A stretch of 64,000 bases of DNA from Paracoccus alcaliphilus (GTDB lineage: Bacteria > Pseudomonadota > Alphaproteobacteria > Rhodobacterales > Rhodobacteraceae), in assembly GCF_028553725.1 (NCBI RefSeq), contig NZ_CP067125.1, positions 248,001-312,000 on the forward strand, given 5' to 3'. Position 1 is the stretch's first letter. Every line of letters begins with the position of its first letter. The position numbers and the translations under genes are program-made. Under the pieces are notes generated by a model, which saw only the letters and a list, made by a program, of their open reading frames with translations, was not told where the DNA came from and ran no database searches. Below, in pieces: positions 1-8,545 of this stretch.

Positions 1-395
1 TGAAATCGCGTTATGTCACGGCGATGGCCGGGGTGATCCTTGTGGTGATCGCGCTATTGGCGCCGGTTTCGCGCATGGCGACGGCGCTGCCGGGGCCGGT
101 TGTTGGCGGCACGGCGGTAATCGTCTTCTCGATCATCGGGGTTATCGGCATCGACTTGCTGCGCCGCGCCGATCTGCGCGAACATGGCGCGATGTTCACG
201 CTGGCATCGGGGCTTGCGATGGGGATGCTGCCGATTCTTGTGCCAGGGATCTACAGCCAGTTTCCGCAATGGTCGCAGATGATCCTCGGCAACGGTCTGG
301 CCATGGGCACGATCACCGCCGCCGTGGTCAACGCGATGTTCCAGATCGGGGCGCAGAACAACCACAAAACCGAAACCAACGAGGGGCGGGCCTGA
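1..395 (+). CDS. Uracil-xanthine permease family (NCS2) transporter, C-terminal part
   Basis: This is the 3' end of a membrane transporter; the frame is open from base 3, so the true start lies before the window. The visible part has three hydrophobic segments (VILVVIALLAPVS, VVGGTAVIVFSIIGVIGIDLL, and one near MFTLASGLAMGMLPILVPG), a charged loop LLRRADLREHG and a short hydrophilic tail. This matches the last helices of the nucleobase:cation symporter-2 family (UraA/UacT type), which imports uracil, xanthine or urate with a cation. Its stop overlaps the start of the amidohydrolase gene (ATGA), so the two are probably co-translated. Import of a purine or pyrimidine for that hydrolase is inference. 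Other NCS2 substrates are possible because the substrate-defining helices are missing. Confidence 0.8.
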   Translation, partial: KSRYVTAMAGVILVVIALLAPVSRMATALPGPVVGGTAVIVFSIIGVIGIDLLRRADLREHGAMFTLASGLAMGMLPILVPGIYSQFPQWSQMILGNGLAMGTITAAVVNAMFQIGAQNNHKTETNEGRA

Positions 396-1795
396 TGACC
401 GACAAGCCGCGGATATTCGACGACACGCAGGACCTGCTGATCCTGCCCGGGCAGATGCTGCTGGACGAGGGCACCCGACCCGGCATGGCGGTACTGCTGC
501 GCGACGGGCGCTTTGCCGAAGTGGGCCCGGTGGGTGAACTGACCGCCCGCCACCCGGAGATGCGCAGGATCGAACTGCCGCATCACCTGTTGATGCCCGG
601 CTTCATCGACAGCCACACCCATCTGACGCAATCGCTTGGCAAGTCGCTGGTTTTTGGCGAGCCGTCCGAGATCTTCCGCCGCATCTGGGTGCCGCTGGAG
701 GGCAGTCTTGACGAACATATGGTGCATCTGTCCTCGCGGCTGGCGGCGTTGGAATGTCTGCGCGGCGGCTTTACCACGGCGGTCGATGCCGGGACCCGTT
801 CCGCCGGGCATATCGGGCGGCTGGTGGATGCGGCGCGCGAAAGCGGGCTGCGGCTGGTGGTCGCGCAGATCTGCAACGATCTGGGTGGGGCGGCGCTGCT
901 GCCCGATCCGGCGGAAATCACCGCGACCGCCGGGCGCCATCTGGCCGCCTATGACGGCGATCCGCTGATCCACCCGTCGCTGGCGATCTCGATCCCCGAG
1001 GTCGGCAGCGACGACATGCTGCGCCGGATCTCGGCCATGGCAGGCGAGGCGGGGGCGATATTCCAGACCCATGTGAATGAGCATCTGGTGGCGGTCGAGC
1101 GGTCGCTGGTCGCCAATGGCCGCCGCCCGCTGGAGCATCTGGCCCATATCGGCGCGCTGGGGCCGCATGCGCTGATTGCCCATGCGACACTGGTCACGCC
1201 GTCCGAGCTGAACATCCTGCGCGACACCGGCACCGCCATCGCCTATAATCCCGTCGCCTCGGTCTGGAAGGGCAATGCCATCGCGCCTGCCGTGCAGATG
1301 CAGGCGCTGGGGGTGCGGTTCGGGCTGGGCACCGACGGCACCCGCGCCGACGGCTTCCGGTTGATGGACGCGGCCGAGACGCTGCAACGGACGGGTTACG
1401 GGCTGGCCTCGGGCGACAGTTCCTGCGGCGGCGGCTGGCTGTGGCTGGATGCGGCCACCCGGATGGCGGCGGATGCCAGCGGGCTGGCCGGGGTGACCGG
1501 GCGGATCGCGCCGGGCCTTGCCGCCGATTTCCTGCTGGTCGATCTGGACCTGCCGGAATTCACCCCCTCGCACGACCTGACATGGGAACTGGTCCGATAC
1601 GGCAACCGCGATCAGATCGACGCGGTGTTCACCAATGGCAGACTGCGCATGTGGCAGGGCTGGCCGGTTGACTGGGACGCAAGCGCGCTGCTGGCCGAGA
1701 TCCGCGAGGTGACGGCGGCGGCCATCGCGCAGGCCCCGATCCAGCGCATCCACCCGGTCGCCGACCGCCACCGCGCCATGACGAGGCAATCGTGA
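395..1795 (+). CDS. Amidohydrolase, Atz/Trz (guanine/cytosine deaminase-like) family
   Basis: A cytoplasmic metal-dependent hydrolase of 466 residues. The metal-binding HTH motif is at residues 74-76 within MPGFIDSHTHLTQS. A second-shell HVNEH, a third metal histidine in IAHATLVTPSE and the catalytic Asp in GLGTDGTRADGF follow in the order typical of the ATZ/TRZ-type amidohydrolase superfamily, which deaminates or dechlorinates nitrogen heterocycles. The ATG at 395 overlaps the permease stop; the frame extends further upstream, but only inside the permease gene. The 3' end overlaps the GTG start of the next gene. With an NCS2 permease upstream, a purine, pyrimidine or related heterocycle is the likely substrate; the exact reaction cannot be read from sequence. 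Confidence 0.85.
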   Translation: MTDKPRIFDDTQDLLILPGQMLLDEGTRPGMAVLLRDGRFAEVGPVGELTARHPEMRRIELPHHLLMPGFIDSHTHLTQSLGKSLVFGEPSEIFRRIWVPLEGSLDEHMVHLSSRLAALECLRGGFTTAVDAGTRSAGHIGRLVDAARESGLRLVVAQICNDLGGAALLPDPAEITATAGRHLAAYDGDPLIHPSLAISIPEVGSDDMLRRISAMAGEAGAIFQTHVNEHLVAVERSLVANGRRPLEHLAHIGALGPHALIAHATLVTPSELNILRDTGTAIAYNPVASVWKGNAIAPAVQMQALGVRFGLGTDGTRADGFRLMDAAETLQRTGYGLASGDSSCGGGWLWLDAATRMAADASGLAGVTGRIAPGLAADFLLVDLDLPEFTPSHDLTWELVRYGNRDQIDAVFTNGRLRMWQGWPVDWDASALLAEIREVTAAAIAQAPIQRIHPVADRHRAMTRQS

Positions 1796-2502
1796 CCCTT
1801 GCCACCTTCCTTCTGCTGTCGGCCGTCGTCGGCGCGGCGGCTTTCGTTCAGGGCGCGGTCGGCATCGGCTTTGCGCTGATCGTCGCGCCGGTTTTCGGGC
1901 TGATTGACGCCAGCTATCTGCCGGTCACGCTGCTGCTGCTGATGCTGCCGCTGAACTTCCATGTCGCCTGGCGTGAACGCCACTGGATCGACCGTCGCGG
2001 CGCGGGCTGGATCACCATTGGCCGGTTCTTTGGCACCTTTCTGGGCCTTGGCGTCCTGATCGCGCTGTCGATCGAACAACTGGAACTGGCGGTCGGGTTG
2101 TTCACCGTGCTGGCGGCGCTGGTGGCGCTGATCGCACCGCCCTTTTCGCCGGGCAAAAGCTCGGCGCTGGGGGTCGGACTGTTCACCGGCGTGACCGAGA
2201 CCGCGACCGGCATCGGTGGCCCGCCGCTGGCGTTGCTGTATCAACATGCGGCGGGGCCGGTCCTGCGTGCGACCGTCGCGGCCTGCTTTCTGGTGGGCGA
2301 GGTGATCTCGCTGGTCATTTTTGCCATCGCGGGCCGGTTGCATGGCGAACAATTGCTGGCGGCGCTGATTCTGGTGCCCGCCGTCCTGCTGGGCAGCGCC
2401 TTGTCGCGGATGGCGCATTCGCGGATCAATGGCCCATTCCTGCGCTTTGCGGTGCTTGCCTTTGCTATCATCAGCGGATTGTTCCTGATCCTGAAACCAT
2501 GA
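1792..2502 (+). CDS. TauE/SafE family anion permease
   Basis: An integral membrane protein of 236 residues with about eight hydrophobic segments in two halves. Each half carries a Gly/Pro-rich motif, as in AAAFVQGAVGIGFALIVAPVFGLI near the N-terminus and FTGVTETATGIGGPPLALLYQ in the middle; the latter is the hallmark of the TauE/SafE sulfite-exporter family. The start is a GTG overlapping the amidohydrolase stop (GTGA), which makes translational coupling likely. Family members export sulfite or sulfoacetate or move other small anions. Here it closes a three-gene operon with a nucleobase-type permease and an amidohydrolase, so it may expel an acidic product of that pathway. That role is inference. 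Confidence 0.85.
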   Translation: MTLATFLLLSAVVGAAAFVQGAVGIGFALIVAPVFGLIDASYLPVTLLLLMLPLNFHVAWRERHWIDRRGAGWITIGRFFGTFLGLGVLIALSIEQLELAVGLFTVLAALVALIAPPFSPGKSSALGVGLFTGVTETATGIGGPPLALLYQHAAGPVLRATVAACFLVGEVISLVIFAIAGRLHGEQLLAALILVPAVLLGSALSRMAHSRINGPFLRFAVLAFAIISGLFLILKP

Positions 2503-2662
2503 CGCAGGACCCTTCGGATCCCGATCGCTCCGGCAGTGGCAGGCGTGCTTTTGCCGCCAGCGCATTCGTGTTTCGACCTGCGGCCGGGTTAGCGGTTATG
2601 ATCGGTCGCAATCAGCGCCATCACCTGCAAATCAGGCGCGACCGGATGAAGGACAATGATCG

Positions 2663-3193
2663 ATGACCGGAATGTTCCGTCTGAGCCGACGCCAGCTTTC
2701 CCTGTCGCTGCTTGCCGTTCTGGCGGCTTGCGGCGCGCAGCCGCCCCGCCCGCAGTTCAAGACCTATTCCGGGCCGCCGGTCACGCAGATCGTCGTCTAT
2801 AAAGGCCAGCGCAGGATGCATCTGCTGAGCGGCCGGACGGTGCTGAAATCCTATGATTTCGGTCTGGGCAACCAGCCTGTCGGGCACAAGCAGTTCGATG
2901 GCGACGGCAAGACACCCGAGGGCCTCTATTTCGTGGACCGCTTCAATCCGCGCAGCCGCTATCACCTGTCGGTCGGGATCTCTTATCCGAATGAGCACGA
3001 CCGGGCCTATGCGGCGCAGTTCGGGCGGCATCCGGGGGGCGACATCATGTTTCATGGCCGTGGACCGGAAGGCAACAAGCTGGCGCCGAGGAACCGCGAC
3101 TGGACGGCAGGATGCATCACCGTCACCGATGAGGAAATCGAGGATATCTATGCGATGCTGAGTCCCGGCGTGCCGGTGATGATCTATCCCTGA
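2663..3193 (+). CDS. L,D-transpeptidase (YkuD domain) lipoprotein
   Basis: A predicted exported lipoprotein of 176 residues. The N-terminus is basic and hydrophobic and ends in the lipobox LAAC (Cys23). The YkuD fold follows, with the catalytic signature at its end: His131 in IMFHGRG and Cys151 in DWTAGCITVTD. L,D-transpeptidases use this Cys to cross-link peptidoglycan or attach proteins to it, or to cleave such links. The compact size and the TAGCI version of the motif resemble the YafK-like branch, some of which are amidases of lipoprotein-peptidoglycan links. It appears to be a single-gene unit between two operons. The periplasmic location is well supported; transpeptidase versus hydrolase is undecided. 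Confidence 0.85.
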   Translation: MTGMFRLSRRQLSLSLLAVLAACGAQPPRPQFKTYSGPPVTQIVVYKGQRRMHLLSGRTVLKSYDFGLGNQPVGHKQFDGDGKTPEGLYFVDRFNPRSRYHLSVGISYPNEHDRAYAAQFGRHPGGDIMFHGRGPEGNKLAPRNRDWTAGCITVTDEEIEDIYAMLSPGVPVMIYP

Positions 3194-3330
3194 GGGGCAC
3201 CTGATTGGGAATCTGCGGTCCGGCTTCCGTCACGGGTTGTCGGATCACGGGTAGTTGGCTAGTTTTTCCCAGCCCATGAAGCGGGCAAACTCCAATCATG
3301 TGAAACCCTTATTGCAAAGGAAAGATCGCA

Positions 3331-4260
3331 ATGTCCAAGTCTGGCAAGGTTTGTGTCGACATGGACAGCTTCGGACGCCGGACCACGCTTGGTCTGCTGG
3401 CCGGTGCTGTTTCAGCGTTCGGCTTTCTGGTGGGCGCGGCGCCGGTGGTACAGGCGCAGGACACGCCGACCCTCTATTTCTCGGCCATTCCCGACGATGA
3501 CGAAAGCCGCCTGATGCAGCGGTTTGCAGCCGTCGCGGATTATCTGGAGACCGAACTGGGGGTGCCGGTCGAATATGTTCCGGTCAAGGATTACGCGGCC
3601 TCGGTCGTGGCCTTTCGCAACGATCAGATCCAGTTGGGCTGGTTCGGCGGGCTTTCGGGCGTGCAGGCGCGTCTGGCGGTTCCGGATTCCCGTGCGCTGG
3701 CGCAGGGCGACGAGGACATGAGCTTCATTTCCTATTTCATCGCCCATGAAAGCACCGGGCTGGAACAGGGCGACGGTTTCCCGCTGGAGGCCGAGGGGCT
3801 GAGCTTTACCTTTGGCGCGCAGACCTCGACCTCGGGGCGGCTGTTCCCGGATTTCTATATCCGCGAAGAGACCGGCAAAGCGCCGGACGAGTTCTTTTCG
3901 CAGGTGGGTTTCTCGGGGGATCACGGCCAGACGCTGCGGCTGGTTTCGACCGGGGCCTATCAGGTCGGGGCGCTCAACTATACCGTCTATGACACCGCGG
4001 TGCGGGAAAACGCGCCCGAGATCGCGACGACCCGGGTGATCTGGCAGACCCCGCCCTATCCGGATTACAACTGGACCATTCGCGGCGATGTCGATGCGCG
4101 TTTCGGCGAAGGCTTTGCCGACAAGGTGCAGGCGGCGCTGGTGGGGATGGACGATCCCGAGCTGCTGGCCTCTTTCCCGCGCAAGGCCTTCGTGCCCGCC
4201 GGGAACGAGGATTACGAGCCGATCCTTGAAACCGGACGCGCTCTGGGCATCCTCGACTGA
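3331..4260 (+). CDS. PhnD-type ABC substrate-binding protein, putative selenate class
   Basis: A periplasmic binding protein of 309 residues. An RRTTLGLLAG segment followed by a hydrophobic stretch and VVQAQ looks like a Tat or Sec signal peptide. The mature part begins LYFSAIPDDDESRL and contains the conserved blocks WFGGLSGVQAR, STSGRLFPDFYIRE, GFSGDH and PDYNWTIRGDVD. From memory of the family, these belong to the PhnD-like branch annotated as putative selenate transport (related to phosphonate and phosphite binders). A ribosome site AAAGGA lies upstream of ATG 3331; ATG 3361 is an alternative. It starts an operon with its ATPase and a fused permease. The ligand assignment rests on family naming only; phosphonate or another oxyanion remains possible. 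Confidence 0.8.
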   Translation: MSKSGKVCVDMDSFGRRTTLGLLAGAVSAFGFLVGAAPVVQAQDTPTLYFSAIPDDDESRLMQRFAAVADYLETELGVPVEYVPVKDYAASVVAFRNDQIQLGWFGGLSGVQARLAVPDSRALAQGDEDMSFISYFIAHESTGLEQGDGFPLEAEGLSFTFGAQTSTSGRLFPDFYIREETGKAPDEFFSQVGFSGDHGQTLRLVSTGAYQVGALNYTVYDTAVRENAPEIATTRVIWQTPPYPDYNWTIRGDVDARFGEGFADKVQAALVGMDDPELLASFPRKAFVPAGNEDYEPILETGRALGILD

Positions 4261-4262
4261 CG

Positions 4263-4925
4263 ATGCTGCATCTTCAGGGCGAACGGCTCGCCTATGGGGA
4301 TCATGTGGTTCTGCCGGATGTGGATTTCCGTCTGCGCCCGGCAGAGCGTGTGGTGCTTCTGGGGCGCAGCGGAAGCGGCAAGAGTACGCTGCTGAACACC
4401 ATCCATGCGCGGCTGGTGGCGCAGGGGCGCCGGGATCTGGCGCTGGTGCCGCAGGAACATGGTCTGGTGCCGCAGTTGTCGGTGTTTCACAACGTCTATA
4501 TGGGGCGGCTGAACCGGCATCGCGCGGCCTATAATCTGGTCAATCTGGTCTGGCCGCTGACCTCGCAGCGCCGGCAGGTCGAAAAGGCGCTGGTCGCGGT
4601 GGGTCTTGAAGGGCTCGGGCGCAAGCCGGTGGGCGCCCTGTCGGGCGGGCAGAAACAGCGCACGGCACTGGCGCGGGCCATCCATCACGGCGGCACGGTT
4701 CTGATCGGCGACGAGCCCGTATCGGCGGTGGACGAGCGTCACGCGGCAGAGCTGATCGCGCGGTTGGGCCAGCGGTTCGAGACCCTGGTTCTGGCGCTGC
4801 ACGATGTGGCGCTGGCGCGGCTGATCGCGACGCGGATCGTCGGGATCAAGGGCGGGCGGCTGATGATCGACCGGCCCGCGCAGCAAGTTAGCGATGGAGA
4901 GATCGATGCGCTCTATCGTCTCTGA
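4263..4925 (+). CDS. ABC transporter ATP-binding protein (oxyanion/phosphonate type)
   Basis: A cytoplasmic ATPase of 220 residues that powers the transporter formed with the genes on either side. Walker A is GRSGSGKST (residues 34-42), the signature LSGGQKQR is at 126-133, Walker B is VLIGDEP around 146-152 and the switch His is in LALHDVALA. It resembles PhnC-type ATPases but is shorter than the usual 250-280 residues. It starts two bases after the binding-protein stop and overlaps the start of the permease gene, so the three are surely one operon. Confidence 0.87.
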   Translation: MLHLQGERLAYGDHVVLPDVDFRLRPAERVVLLGRSGSGKSTLLNTIHARLVAQGRRDLALVPQEHGLVPQLSVFHNVYMGRLNRHRAAYNLVNLVWPLTSQRRQVEKALVAVGLEGLGRKPVGALSGGQKQRTALARAIHHGGTVLIGDEPVSAVDERHAAELIARLGQRFETLVLALHDVALARLIATRIVGIKGGRLMIDRPAQQVSDGEIDALYRL

Positions 4926-6447
4926 CCGCCGCTGGCGCTGGCCGAAGGGGCGCATATTCACCTCGCTGGTCTTTGTCGCCATCGCCGTCGCGTTGCTGCC
5001 CGCCGCGGATCTGCGCATCGCCAGCCATGACCCCTGGGCCGAGTTGGGCCGGATGGTGCAGGGGCTGCTGTCGCCGGATTTCTCGGCCATCAGTTCGCTG
5101 TCGCGCGCGGCGGCCCTGACCATCGCCTTTGGTGTCTGCGGCGTGGCGGCGGGGGCGCTGGCCGGTTTCCTGCTGGCGCCGCTTTACCGTTTCGTCACCG
5201 TGCGGATCATTTGCGTGGCGGCGCGTTCGATCCACGAGTTGTTCTGGGCCATCCTGCTGATGCAGGTGACCGGGCTGTCGGCCACGACCGGCATTCTGGC
5301 GCTGGCGATCCCCTATGCCGGGATCTTCGCCAAGGTCTATTCCGAATATCTTGACGAGGCCGACCCGCGTCCTGCCCGCGCCATGCCTCCGGGTTCGGAT
5401 TTCATCTCGGTGTTTTTCTTCGCGCGGCTGCCGCTGGCGATGAGGGAATTCGGCACCTATACGCTGTACCGGCTGGAATGCGGGCTGAGGTCCAGCGCGG
5501 TTCTGGGCTTTGTCGGCCTGCCCACCCTTGGATTCGAGCTGGACACCTTCTTCAAGCAGGGGATGTATGGTGCGGTGGCGGCGGTGCTGATCATCTATTA
5601 CCTGCTGATCGCGACGATCCGGCTGTGGATGCGCTGGCCGCTGGCGCCGGTCTATATCCTGCTGTCGGTCTGGTTCCTGTCCCGGCTTCAGACCCCGCCG
5701 ATGGCGTCGGGCGCGCTGATGCGTTTTCTGGGCCATGACATCGTGCCCGCCCCGCTGCGCTACGGCGCATGGGGTGATGCCACGACATGGCAGCGCTTCG
5801 GGGACTGGATCGGAAACCTGTTCTTCAATCAGGCGCTGCCGGGACTGGGCGCCACGATGATCGTCGCGCAGCTGGCGCTGGTGGTCGCGGGACTGGTGGC
5901 GCTGATCGGGTTTCCGCTGATCCTGCGCCCTCTGGTCGGGCGCTGGGGGGCATGGGCCGGGCATCTGGGGCTGGTGATCGGACGCTCGACCCCGGAATAC
6001 ATGCTGGCCTATATCATGTTGCAGATGTTCGGACCCTCGATGTTGCCTGCCGTGATCGCCCTTGGCCTGCATAACGGTGCAATCATCGCCCATCTGCTGG
6101 GGCGGCAATCCGAGGGCGTGCATGCGGATCTGCGACCCGATGCGCCCAAGGGGGTCGATCTGTATGCGTGGGAGATCCTGCCGAGGATCTATGGCAATTT
6201 CCTTGCCCTGTGCTTTTACCGGTGGGAGATCATCGTGCGCGAATCCGCCATCGTCGGGCTGTTGGGCATGGGCACGCTTGGCTTCTATGTCGGCGCGGCC
6301 ATTCAGGAAATCCGGGTGGACCGGGCGGTGTTCCTGCTGTTGGTCACCATGCTGGCGACGATCGTGATCGACATGATTTCGCGCCGCAGCCGTGCCGCGC
6401 TGGGGCTGGGCAAGCTGAATGCGCGGGTCGTCGCGCGTATGACCTGA
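4906..6447 (+). CDS. ABC transporter permease, two fused PhnE-like domains
   Basis: An inner-membrane permease of about 513 residues made of two homologous halves. Each half ends in a cytoplasmic coupling motif followed by helices: LECGLRSSAVLGFVGLPTLG in the first half and WEIIVRESAIVGLLGMGTLG in the second. The fusion removes the need for permease dimerisation and is typical of the putative selenate/phosphonate systems. I chose ATG 4906 because GGAG at 4896-4899 sits at correct spacing; an in-frame ATG at 4894 lacks a ribosome site. The gene overlaps the ATPase gene. Between the two domains lies a linker of roughly 60 residues with a small hydrophobic part (VYILLSVWFLSRL). Confidence 0.85.
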   Translation: MRSIVSDRRWRWPKGRIFTSLVFVAIAVALLPAADLRIASHDPWAELGRMVQGLLSPDFSAISSLSRAAALTIAFGVCGVAAGALAGFLLAPLYRFVTVRIICVAARSIHELFWAILLMQVTGLSATTGILALAIPYAGIFAKVYSEYLDEADPRPARAMPPGSDFISVFFFARLPLAMREFGTYTLYRLECGLRSSAVLGFVGLPTLGFELDTFFKQGMYGAVAAVLIIYYLLIATIRLWMRWPLAPVYILLSVWFLSRLQTPPMASGALMRFLGHDIVPAPLRYGAWGDATTWQRFGDWIGNLFFNQALPGLGATMIVAQLALVVAGLVALIGFPLILRPLVGRWGAWAGHLGLVIGRSTPEYMLAYIMLQMFGPSMLPAVIALGLHNGAIIAHLLGRQSEGVHADLRPDAPKGVDLYAWEILPRIYGNFLALCFYRWEIIVRESAIVGLLGMGTLGFYVGAAIQEIRVDRAVFLLLVTMLATIVIDMISRRSRAALGLGKLNARVVARMT

Positions 6448-6519
6448 CCCTGTCGCCTCCCACGAAGGTCGGGCCAGTCAGCATTTGACCCGGCAACGGA
6501 TCGCGATAGGATCGGCGGG

Positions 6520-7284
6520 ATGACACAGACGCGAACCATCTGGACCGACTCCGCCCGGCGCCTTGATGCGCCGACCGCCCTTGGCGCCATGCCGGTGGTC
6601 GTGGCCGAGCCGGAGGGCAGGCCGGACGGCACCGTGCTGCTGGTTCATGGCCGGAATGGCGCGCCCGGACAGCCGCAGATCGCCGAGATCGCGGATGCCT
6701 ATCTGGCGCGCGGATGGCGGGTTGCTGCGCCGGAACTGCCGAATTCGGCGGCTTTGCCCATGTCCGGCCCGCCCGAACAGGTGACATTCGCCGGCCATAC
6801 CGATGCCGCCGCCGGGGTCTGGGCCTGGGTCGCGCAGCAATGGCCGGACGCGCCGCGCGGGTTGGCGGGGCACAGCCTTGGCGGCTTTGCCATCGCGCAT
6901 CTGGCCAGCGCCTCGCCCGACACGCATCACGTTCTTGCCGTGTCGCCGCCCATGTCGGGCCGGGTTCTGCTGCGCGCGCGCGAGGCGATGGGGCCATCTG
7001 CGATCGAGGCCGCCCGGCGCGAGTCACCGCTCTATTTCGTCGAGATGCAGACGGCGGATGCCGAACCCGCGCTGAACAGCGTGACAGCGCCCCTTGCGGT
7101 CGTGACCGGAGAGGTGGACGGGCTGATCCCCTTGCCCGATGCCCGCGCCTATTTCGCGGCAGCGGCGAACGGGCGCTTCTTTGCCGCCCTGCCGAACGCG
7201 CATCATTGCCCGGCGGGCGAGGCATGCGGCCGCATGTTCGCCGCCGCGCTTTCGGCGCTTGGGGTCGGGGATGGATGCACCTGA
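6520..7284 (+). CDS. Alpha/beta hydrolase
   Basis: A cytoplasmic hydrolase of 254 residues with no signal peptide. The oxyanion-hole motif LLVHGRNG (about 40-47), the nucleophile elbow GHSLGG (Ser119), an acid Asp200 in TGEVDGLIP and His228/229 in NAHHCP give a complete catalytic triad in the expected order. The substrate cannot be told; esterase, lipase-like and dienelactone-hydrolase-like activities all fit. It overlaps the start of the GH15-like gene by 14 bases and is transcribed with it, so it may remove acyl or other ester substituents from a saccharide. That link is inference. Confidence 0.78.
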   Translation: MTQTRTIWTDSARRLDAPTALGAMPVVVAEPEGRPDGTVLLVHGRNGAPGQPQIAEIADAYLARGWRVAAPELPNSAALPMSGPPEQVTFAGHTDAAAGVWAWVAQQWPDAPRGLAGHSLGGFAIAHLASASPDTHHVLAVSPPMSGRVLLRAREAMGPSAIEAARRESPLYFVEMQTADAEPALNSVTAPLAVVTGEVDGLIPLPDARAYFAAAANGRFFAALPNAHHCPAGEACGRMFAAALSALGVGDGCT

Positions 7285-8545
7285 TCCGGGCTGGATCGAG
7301 GCGCAGCGGCTGGCCTCGGCCCGCGCCATGCGCAATGCCTGTTCCGCCACCCATCTGATCCACCACCGAGAGGGCTTTGGCTGGCGCGTCCGGCCCGCGG
7401 CGGGTTCGGTTCTGGCTTCGCCGCGCATAGCCGGGTGGGACCCCGAGCCGGATTATTTCCATCACTGGATCCGCGATTCCGCCATCGTTCTGCGGGCCGT
7501 TCCGCTGGCCATCAGGGCGGACCCGCAGGCGCGGCCGTTCTGGCTGCGTTTCATCGCCGATTTCGTCACCTTTTCGCTGGCCGTCTCGGACCCGGAGCGC
7601 AAGGGTCCGGCGGTCAATCCGCTGCGGGCATCGACCCGGCCCGGCCACGCTGAATTCCTGCGCCCCGATGCGGAACTTGCGGCCCTGACAGGGGATGCGT
7701 GGCTGGCCGAGCCGCGCGTGGCGGCGGATGGATTGCCCGATCTTGAACGATGGAGCAGGCCGCAGGACGACGGGCCCGCGCTGAGGGCGTCGGCGATGAT
7801 GGCGATCCTTGAGGATTTGCCCGAAGCCGCCAGCCCGCAGGCCGAAATGCTGATCGCCCGCGACCTTGCCCATACCCTGCGCATGGCCGGTCGACCCTCG
7901 GTCGGCCCGTGGGAGGAAGCCCCGCCGCGTCGCACGACATTCACCCTGCTGGCGCAATGGGATGCGCTGGACCGGGGCGCGGCTGCCTGCCCGGATTGCC
8001 GGGCTTCCGCCGACCGGCTTGCCGCGCTGATCGGGACGGCGCAGGATGACACGACCGGCGGCTGGCGGGAAAGCATCGAGGCGCCAGCGGGCCATACGGA
8101 CGCCGCCACCTGCCTTGCCATTCTGCACCTCCGGCGCAGGCACGGCCCTTTTGCCATCTCCGCCCCACGAACCCGCGCAACGATTGCCGCGCTGGAAAAG
8201 ACCTTTACCGCGCTTTACCCGATCAACGGCGGCAGGGCCGTTCCCGCCATCGGGCGATGGGCGGGGGATGCCTATTTCGATGGCAATCCGTGGTATCCGA
8301 CGACCCTCGGCTTTGCCGAGCTGCACTATCGCATCGCTGCGGACAGCGGCGAGGCGGCGGCATTCACCAAGGCCGAGGCGTGGATGCATCTGATCGAAAC
8401 GGTTGCCCCGCGCCCGCCCGGCCCGCTGCCCGAGCAGTTCGACCGCCGCACCGGTGCGCCGCGTTCCTGCATGGACCTGACATGGTCGGCGGCGGCGTTT
8501 CTGGAGGCCGTGGCCGCAAGGGATGCCGCGCTTCAGGCCAGATAG
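7271..8545 (+). CDS. Glycoside hydrolase family 15-like protein (glucoamylase type)
   Basis: A predicted cytoplasmic glycosidase of 424 residues. The (alpha/alpha)6-barrel motifs of GH15 are present: YFHHWIRDSA near residue 65, RPQDDGPALRA around 163-173, GPWEE at 212-216 with the likely general acid, NPWYPTTLGFAEL, and LPEQFD with the likely base Glu388, followed by LTWSAAAFLEA. GH15 enzymes release glucose or trehalose-derived glucose from alpha-glucans by inversion. ATG 7271 is chosen because the upstream in-frame stretch overlaps the hydrolase gene and has no family similarity. There is no secretion signal. The stop overlaps the 3' end of the convergent GH144-like gene by 13 bases. It is shorter than typical bacterial GH15 (about 600) because the N-terminal beta-domain is missing. 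Confidence 0.8.
   Translation: MDAPDPGWIEAQRLASARAMRNACSATHLIHHREGFGWRVRPAAGSVLASPRIAGWDPEPDYFHHWIRDSAIVLRAVPLAIRADPQARPFWLRFIADFVTFSLAVSDPERKGPAVNPLRASTRPGHAEFLRPDAELAALTGDAWLAEPRVAADGLPDLERWSRPQDDGPALRASAMMAILEDLPEAASPQAEMLIARDLAHTLRMAGRPSVGPWEEAPPRRTTFTLLAQWDALDRGAAACPDCRASADRLAALIGTAQDDTTGGWRESIEAPAGHTDAATCLAILHLRRRHGPFAISAPRTRATIAALEKTFTALYPINGGRAVPAIGRWAGDAYFDGNPWYPTTLGFAELHYRIAADSGEAAAFTKAEAWMHLIETVAPRPPGPLPEQFDRRTGAPRSCMDLTWSAAAFLEAVAARDAALQAR

Noticed and set aside
251..1789. A 500-codon minus-strand frame over the amidohydrolase gene
   Set aside because: Antisense shadow; the plus strand has an intact metal site and overlap-coupled neighbours.
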